Shown: positions 59,748 through 64,000 of the stretch, piece by piece
How positions within the stretch are numbered: the stretch's first letter is position 1
Layout: the number at the start of each line of letters is the position of its first letter
Assembly: GCA_964551035.1 (NCBI GenBank)
Contig: CAZKBK010000004.1
Location: 1 to 64,000, forward strand
Length of the DNA: 64,000 nucleotides
Reading direction: 5' to 3'
From: Chryseosolibacter sp964551035
Lineage (GTDB): Bacteria; Bacteroidota; Bacteroidia; Cytophagales; Cyclobacteriaceae
Made by a program: the position numbers and the translations under genes
The notes under the pieces: model-generated
What the model saw: only the letters and a program-made list of their open reading frames with translations
Databases searched by the model: none
What the model was told of the DNA's origin: nothing

Positions 59748-61419
59748 TTGGGGCGAGCTGTATTTCAAAGTTCGGTTTGGTGGTAATCGCCATCTTTCCG
59801 GTTTCGTCGCGGTAGTATAACATCATTTCTGGCTGGATGCGTTCATAATAGTTTCCGGGGTCCCACTGTCCGTTGGCGTTTTCATCGATGACTACGCGCA
59901 GCCGGTACTCTGCCGGTGGAAGATCTTCAAACTGGCCTTTTGGCGTGCTGTGTTTTTGTTGAATTACGTTGCCGGCTCGGTCGACAATTTGGACGATGTA
60001 GGCGGGAGCTGTTGTGCGGATGTCAAAGATAATCCAGGAGAGCTTTTCTGTGGGAAGGGGCTGAAGCTGCTGGACTGATTGGGCGGAACTGTCGTTTTCG
60101 GCACTCATAAATGCACCGCGGCCGAAGACGAGTTTATTGATTTTCTCGGGCTTGTTTGCACCTCCTGGCTGCCTGGTGTTAAAGTCGGGTTTGATGGGAG
60201 TTGGGTCCTGAGGCTCGGGCGGTACAGGCCGAGCAATGGTGAGTCTACGCGTGGGTTGATCGTAGGAGAAATGGCTGGCGTCGAAGGGCAGGGTAGTGAT
60301 CGAGTCGCTGACGAAATAGACACTGTCGAAGTTGATGGAAAGGAGGGGCTTGCTGAACGTCAGGGTCGCGCTGAGTTTGCCTTTGGTGGTGAGGAGTTTC
60401 GTTTGGTCAACGGCGAGCGTAAATGGTTCGGGCGTCACGTCGCGGTCCGGGAACTTGACGTAGAATGCGGTGTCGATATTGAAACCAATGCTGTCGATGG
60501 CGCGCATGTTGACGAGCAGGCTGTCGGTTTCTTGAAAAGTGTTGTAGATGCGGATGTTTGCCCGGTCTTCGCCGAAGCCGTACGCCAGGTGTTCGCCGGA
60601 CGGGGCACTGAGGTTGAAATTCTTTAGGTTCTTGTTGGTTTTGATATTGAAATAGGTGTTGTAGGTGCGAGCACTGGTGACCTCGAGGGGGCGGGCGTCA
60701 AGGCGAAGCAGGTAGAGATCGATGGCGGAGGTATCGGTGTTGAGTGAGAGCGGGTCAGCGTAGAATGCGTAGGCTTCGGTCCGGCTATCCGCGCGGAGGT
60801 TGCGATTCTTGTCGTTGATAGCGTAAGGATAGTAGGTGTTGTGCTTTAGGTTTTCAAGGGCGTAGTGGCCATGTTCGTCCGTTTTGGTGAGGTACTGTGG
60901 GGCGTCGTCGAATATGCTGAAAGTATCGATAGGTGGATGAATGGCGACGGTGGCGTCCTCTAGGGGTTTGCCGGAGAGCAGGTCGTATGCAGTTCCCTCT
61001 ATGGAGAGCGAGTCGAGATAGCTGCCGGTGCTCAAAGCGATCTGCAGGTCCCGAACGGGGTTGCGTTCGGTGAGATCCTGAATGGCTTCACGGAATGTGA
61101 AGGTGTAAGTGGTATTGGGTTGAAGCGGGGCATTGAAATCGAGGCTGACGATATTGCGTTTTGCAGTGAGTTCGAATTCGTCTCCGATCGAAGGGGTGAT
61201 GAGGACCTCTTCGCGTGGGTTGTTGAGTTGGATGAGTTCGGTGAATTCCAGGGTGAGTTGGTCGCCGTTGAAGTTGACCGCGCCATGTATCTGTTCGGCG
61301 TTAATAAGGCGGGGCGGGATGGTGTCTTTTGGTCCACCCGTTGGGCTTGTTTGTTTCGCGCAGGTGGCGGTGAGGAAGATGAGTAGGATACCCCCGTAGA
61401 GATGTTTGTGAAGATTCAT
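59731..61419 (-). CDS. Ig-like domain lipoprotein
   Basis: 562 aa. Lipoprotein leader LLIFLTATCAKQTSPTGGPKDTIPPRLI: the lipobox ends at Cys21 and the following SPTGGPKD is the hallmark of a Bacteroidota Ig-like (Big_5) lipoprotein family. A Big_5-type domain (about 35-130: LTLEFTELIQLNNPREEVLITPSIG) is followed by beta sandwich repeats and a C-terminal module with VVIDENANGQWDPGNYYERIQPE. Function unknown, surface-anchored. The coding strand is C-rich, unlike most genes here. It overlaps the methyltransferase gene as ATGA. Its stop lies inside the candidate origin region. Confidence 0.84.
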   Translation of the reverse strand: MNLHKHLYGGILLIFLTATCAKQTSPTGGPKDTIPPRLINAEQIHGAVNFNGDQLTLEFTELIQLNNPREEVLITPSIGDEFELTAKRNIVSLDFNAPLQPNTTYTFTFREAIQDLTERNPVRDLQIALSTGSYLDSLSIEGTAYDLLSGKPLEDATVAIHPPIDTFSIFDDAPQYLTKTDEHGHYALENLKHNTYYPYAINDKNRNLRADSRTEAYAFYADPLSLNTDTSAIDLYLLRLDARPLEVTSARTYNTYFNIKTNKNLKNFNLSAPSGEHLAYGFGEDRANIRIYNTFQETDSLLVNMRAIDSIGFNIDTAFYVKFPDRDVTPEPFTLAVDQTKLLTTKGKLSATLTFSKPLLSINFDSVYFVSDSITTLPFDASHFSYDQPTRRLTIARPVPPEPQDPTPIKPDFNTRQPGGANKPEKINKLVFGRGAFMSAENDSSAQSVQQLQPLPTEKLSWIIFDIRTTAPAYIVQIVDRAGNVIQQKHSTPKGQFEDLPPAEYRLRVVIDENANGQWDPGNYYERIQPEMMLYYRDETGKMAITTKPNFEIQLAPMLITP

Positions 61420-62300
61420 TTTTCGGCGATGTATATGAGGCTAGAGTATTCGCGGGTTCGTTGTGCGTGACGATTGGATTTCAGTCCTGCCAGAAGGCCC
61501 TTTGCCCGGCTCGTGATGGATGGCTTTCCCTGTCGGTATTGTTCGCTCAACATGCTTACGTAATAGGCGTCGAGTTTCATGGGCACTATGGTTTTCAATT
61601 TCATCTCATGTTTTTCCAGCAGGCGCTGAATACTGTCGCGGGTAAAATGCCAAAGATGGCGGGGCACGTCGAAGCCAGCCCAATACTCCTGATAATATCT
61701 CGCGTCGTAAGCGCGATGATTTGGCACAGCAATAAACATTGTGCCACTTTTTCTGAGGGCCGAGACGAGGAGGGCGAATTGCGCATTGAGATTCTCGAGG
61801 TGTTCCAGGACGTGCCAGAGCGTGATGACGTCGAAGCTTTCCGGGGCGTGCCGCAGCGTGTCGGTAACCGCGCCTCCGGTTAACATATTCGCGTGGTTGC
61901 GGGCTTTGGCTGAGGGTTCTACGCCGGAGACGCGGATGTTGGCGGTCTGAACTTTTCTCAGGAATTCGCCGGTGCCGCATCCGAAGTCCAGCAGATGTTG
62001 TGGCGGTGTGGAAGTGTGCGCGTGGATGAGGTTCAGTTTTCTGGTGAGGTTGTAATTTCGCGCGATCCGGTAAACGGCGTCAAAGAGAGAGGTCGTCTCT
62101 GTGGCGTGGGAAATATAGTTTTCGGAGAGGTAATAGCGGCCTAGCGCGTCAGGTCCTGGCCGCGGCGTGGTGATCACGAGGCCACATGAGGAGCACGTTA
62201 CCAACTTGAATGTTTCATGTGAAACGGTATAGTCGCGACATTCCATGAAAGGTTGGAATGCTCGACCCGAGCAGGCGGGGCATTCGTCAACGGATAGCAT
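61416..62300 (-). CDS. class I SAM-dependent methyltransferase with zinc ribbon
   Basis: 294 aa. N-terminal zinc-ribbon CPACSGRAFQPFMECRDYTVSHETF...CSSCGLV, then a Rossmann methyltransferase: HLLDFGCGTGEFLRKVQ (SAM motif I), VITLWHVLEHLENLNAQ (motif of the ubiE/UbiG-like group). This zinc-ribbon plus methyltransferase layout is found in sugar- and lipid-modifying methyltransferases; substrate unknown. ATG 62300 overlaps the mnmG stop as TGATG (a GTG at 62303 is less likely). Confidence 0.86.
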   Translation of the reverse strand: MLSVDECPACSGRAFQPFMECRDYTVSHETFKLVTCSSCGLVITTPRPGPDALGRYYLSENYISHATETTSLFDAVYRIARNYNLTRKLNLIHAHTSTPPQHLLDFGCGTGEFLRKVQTANIRVSGVEPSAKARNHANMLTGGAVTDTLRHAPESFDVITLWHVLEHLENLNAQFALLVSALRKSGTMFIAVPNHRAYDARYYQEYWAGFDVPRHLWHFTRDSIQRLLEKHEMKLKTIVPMKLDAYYVSMLSEQYRQGKPSITSRAKGLLAGLKSNRHAQRTREYSSLIYIAEK

Positions 62301-64000
62301 CACTTCCCGAAGTAGATCGTAAGGACGGAAATATCTGACGGAGAAACACCGCTGATCCGCGAGGCCTGACCTATGGTTTCAGGTTTGATCTTCTTGAGCT
62401 TCTCGCGTGCCTCGGCGGAAAGGGCTTTAACGCGGTCGTATTCAAAGTCGGGTTTGATCTTGTAATGTTCAAGCATGCCGATTTTTTCAGCGAGTTTCTG
62501 TTCGCGGTCAATATACGTTTCATACTTGATTTGGACTTCCGCCTGGTCGCGGACTTCGGGAGAATATTTGTCGATGAGTGATTCCAGCGAGGGATGCATG
62601 CGGCGAAGGTCTTCAATGCCGAGTTGTGGCCGCCGAAGCAGGTTGACGAGGGGAATTTTTTCCCGGATGACCGAGGAGTTGAGCATGCTAAGTTCCTCGT
62701 TGGCGTCGGCGGGGTCTACCTTGACGCTGCCAAGTTCGCGGATGAGGGCGTTGATGTCCGCCTTCTTGTCGAGGAGCGTTTTCATGCGTTCATCGGATGC
62801 GAGCCCCAGCCGGTGTCCTTTTTCGGTGAGTCGGAGGTCAGCGTTGTCTTGGCGGAGCAGAATACGATACTCTGCCCGGGAGGTAAACATCCGGTAGGGT
62901 TCCTGCGTGCCCTTGTTGACGAGGTCATCGATGAGCACCCCGATGTAGGCCTCGGACCGTTTGAGCACGAAGGGTTCCTTTCCAGTGGTTTTGTTGTGGG
63001 CGTTGATGCCGGCAATGAGACCCTGGCAGGCAGCCTCCTCGTACCCCGTGGTCCCGTTGATCTGGCCTGCAAAATACAGATTATCAACGAGTTGTGTCTC
63101 CAGCGTAAGCTTCAGTTGGATTGGAGGGAAGTAGTCGTATTCAATAGCGTAGCCGGGTCTGAACATCCGGACATTTTCAAATCCGGGAATTTTTTTCAGG
63201 GCGTTGTACTGGACGTCTTCGGGCAGCGATGTCGAGAATCCGTTCACGTAAATTTCGATGGTACTCCAGCCTTCGGGTTCTACGAAGATCTGATGACGCT
63301 CGCGATCAGCGAAGCGATTGATCTTATCTTCGATCGACGGGCAGTACCTCGGACCCAGGCCCTGAATCCGCCCCTGAAACATGGGCGACTTGTCAAACCC
63401 CTTTTGCAGTTCCTGGTGAACGGAGTCATTCGTATAAGTGATCCAGCAACTGACCTGTTTTGAAAGCGGGGTTGTATTGGTAAAGGAGAATTTGGCGGGG
63501 TGTTCGTCGCCTGGCTGTTCTTCCATCTTCGAATAGTCAAGGCTGCGACCATCTACCCGCGGTGGTGTTCCGGTTTTCATGCGTCCGGATTCAAAGCCGA
63601 GCGACACCAGTTGTTCGGTAAGTCCTGTGGCGGCTCTTTCGGCCGTTCTTCCGCCCCCGAAGTTTTTGTCTCCGATATGGATTTTGCCGTTCAGGAAAGT
63701 GCCGTTGGTCAGCACCACGGATTTCCCGGAGATTTCCAGCCCGAGGTTGGTTTTCACGCCTATGGCCCGCCCGTCTTTCACAATGATCTCGCGCACCATC
63801 TCCTGCCAGAAGTCTACGTTTGGAATGCGTTCGAGGGCGAGGCGCCATTCCTCGGAGAACCGCATTCGGTCGTTTTGTGTCCGAGGGCTCCACATGGCCG
63901 GACCCTTTGAGCGATTCAGCATCCGGAACTGGATCATCGAATTATCGGACACGACTCCTGATTGGCCGCCCAGGGCATCGATCTCGCGGACGATCTGCCC
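62300..64000 (-). CDS. mnmG: tRNA uridine-5-carboxymethylaminomethyl modification enzyme MnmG, 5' end cut off
   Basis: 566 residues visible, open to the right edge (first visible residues GQIVREIDALGG). Partner of MnmE, FAD-dependent; modifies U34 of tRNAs at wobble position. Seen: QFRMLNRSKGPAMWSPR near the start, GRIQGLGPRYCPSIEDKI, GQINGTTGYEEAACQG and SRAEYRILLRQDNADLRL, and the conserved C-terminal helical domain ending ISGVSPSDISVLTIYFGK. The N-terminal FAD-binding loop lies outside the window. mnmG (gidA) is a frequent neighbour of bacterial oriC. Confidence 0.97.
   Translation of the reverse strand, partial: GQIVREIDALGGQSGVVSDNSMIQFRMLNRSKGPAMWSPRTQNDRMRFSEEWRLALERIPNVDFWQEMVREIIVKDGRAIGVKTNLGLEISGKSVVLTNGTFLNGKIHIGDKNFGGGRTAERAATGLTEQLVSLGFESGRMKTGTPPRVDGRSLDYSKMEEQPGDEHPAKFSFTNTTPLSKQVSCWITYTNDSVHQELQKGFDKSPMFQGRIQGLGPRYCPSIEDKINRFADRERHQIFVEPEGWSTIEIYVNGFSTSLPEDVQYNALKKIPGFENVRMFRPGYAIEYDYFPPIQLKLTLETQLVDNLYFAGQINGTTGYEEAACQGLIAGINAHNKTTGKEPFVLKRSEAYIGVLIDDLVNKGTQEPYRMFTSRAEYRILLRQDNADLRLTEKGHRLGLASDERMKTLLDKKADINALIRELGSVKVDPADANEELSMLNSSVIREKIPLVNLLRRPQLGIEDLRRMHPSLESLIDKYSPEVRDQAEVQIKYETYIDREQKLAEKIGMLEHYKIKPDFEYDRVKALSAEAREKLKKIKPETIGQASRISGVSPSDISVLTIYFGK

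Noticed and set aside
1..64000. Mobile elements, phage genes, CRISPR or defence systems
   Set aside because: No transposase, integrase, Cas protein, toxin-antitoxin pair or evenly spaced direct repeats were seen. The SNF2 helicase has no restriction or defence neighbours and is treated as a stand-alone gene.

Overview
The window reads as chromosomal DNA of a Bacteroidota bacterium, most likely a Cytophagales-type lineage of roughly half G+C (family-level placement is inference). The clues are: Bacteroidota-type promoters (TTTG, about 19 nt, TAnnTTTG); a PorE-like lipoprotein and two PorG-like (DUF6089) barrels of the type IX secretion system (T9SS); the phylum-typical run CBS protein - nadK - PorG - uppS - bamA - ompH - ompH; DUF3857 transglutaminase-fold proteins; and paired TPM proteins. 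Nearly all genes are chromosomal housekeeping or envelope genes. I see no phage, insertion sequence, CRISPR array or defence island.

Layout. 1-5.6 kb (minus): a cut-off glycine-rich secreted protein, a SPOR-like envelope protein, fumC, a PorE-like lipoprotein and a conserved small protein. 5.7-8 kb: a two-gene Fe-S electron-transfer unit, divergent from tRNA-Phe(GAA). 8-15 kb: a propeller sensor-like membrane protein, recG, a small conserved gene and a translationally coupled VOC/nitronate-monooxygenase pair. 15-26 kb: two thioredoxin-fold proteins, an SMR exporter, a GH3-family enzyme, radA, two tandem DUF3857 proteins, an SDR and an acyltransferase. 26-37 kb (mainly minus): an SNF2 helicase, a LolC/E-like permease, rbfA, glyA-tatC-rpiB, two TPM proteins and pdxJ; on plus, a polytopic membrane protein. 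37-48 kb (plus): yqeY-cvpA, hydrolase, CBS protein, nadK, two PorG-like barrels, uppS, bamA, two Skp/OmpH chaperones and an LD-carboxypeptidase. This is an outer-membrane biogenesis block. 48-51 kb: a tightly overlapping DinB / ATP-grasp / LysE operon and two small envelope proteins. 51.4-57.3 kb: a MarR-headed fatty-acid beta-oxidation operon (fadN-fadA-fadE order) with a perfect palindrome just upstream and a strong terminator. 57.5-64 kb: a large TPR protein, an unusual 260-nt gap, and an overlapping mnmG - methyltransferase - Ig-like lipoprotein operon.

The most striking non-coding signal is at 59.42-59.75 kb. A 49-nt AT-rich near-palindrome is followed by at least six DnaA-box-like 9-mers. 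Just to the right the plus strand becomes strongly G-rich although the genes stay on the minus strand, and mnmG (gidA), a classic origin neighbour, is about 3 kb away. I propose it as a candidate chromosomal replication origin. Other points of interest are the duplicated porG, a transglutaminase-fold pair in which one member has lost its catalytic Cys and His, the uncharacterised DinB/ATP-grasp/LysE operon, a propeller sensor without an output domain, and several genes whose -7 box almost touches the start codon. Many starts were moved inward from the longest frame, and several genes use TTG or GTG.
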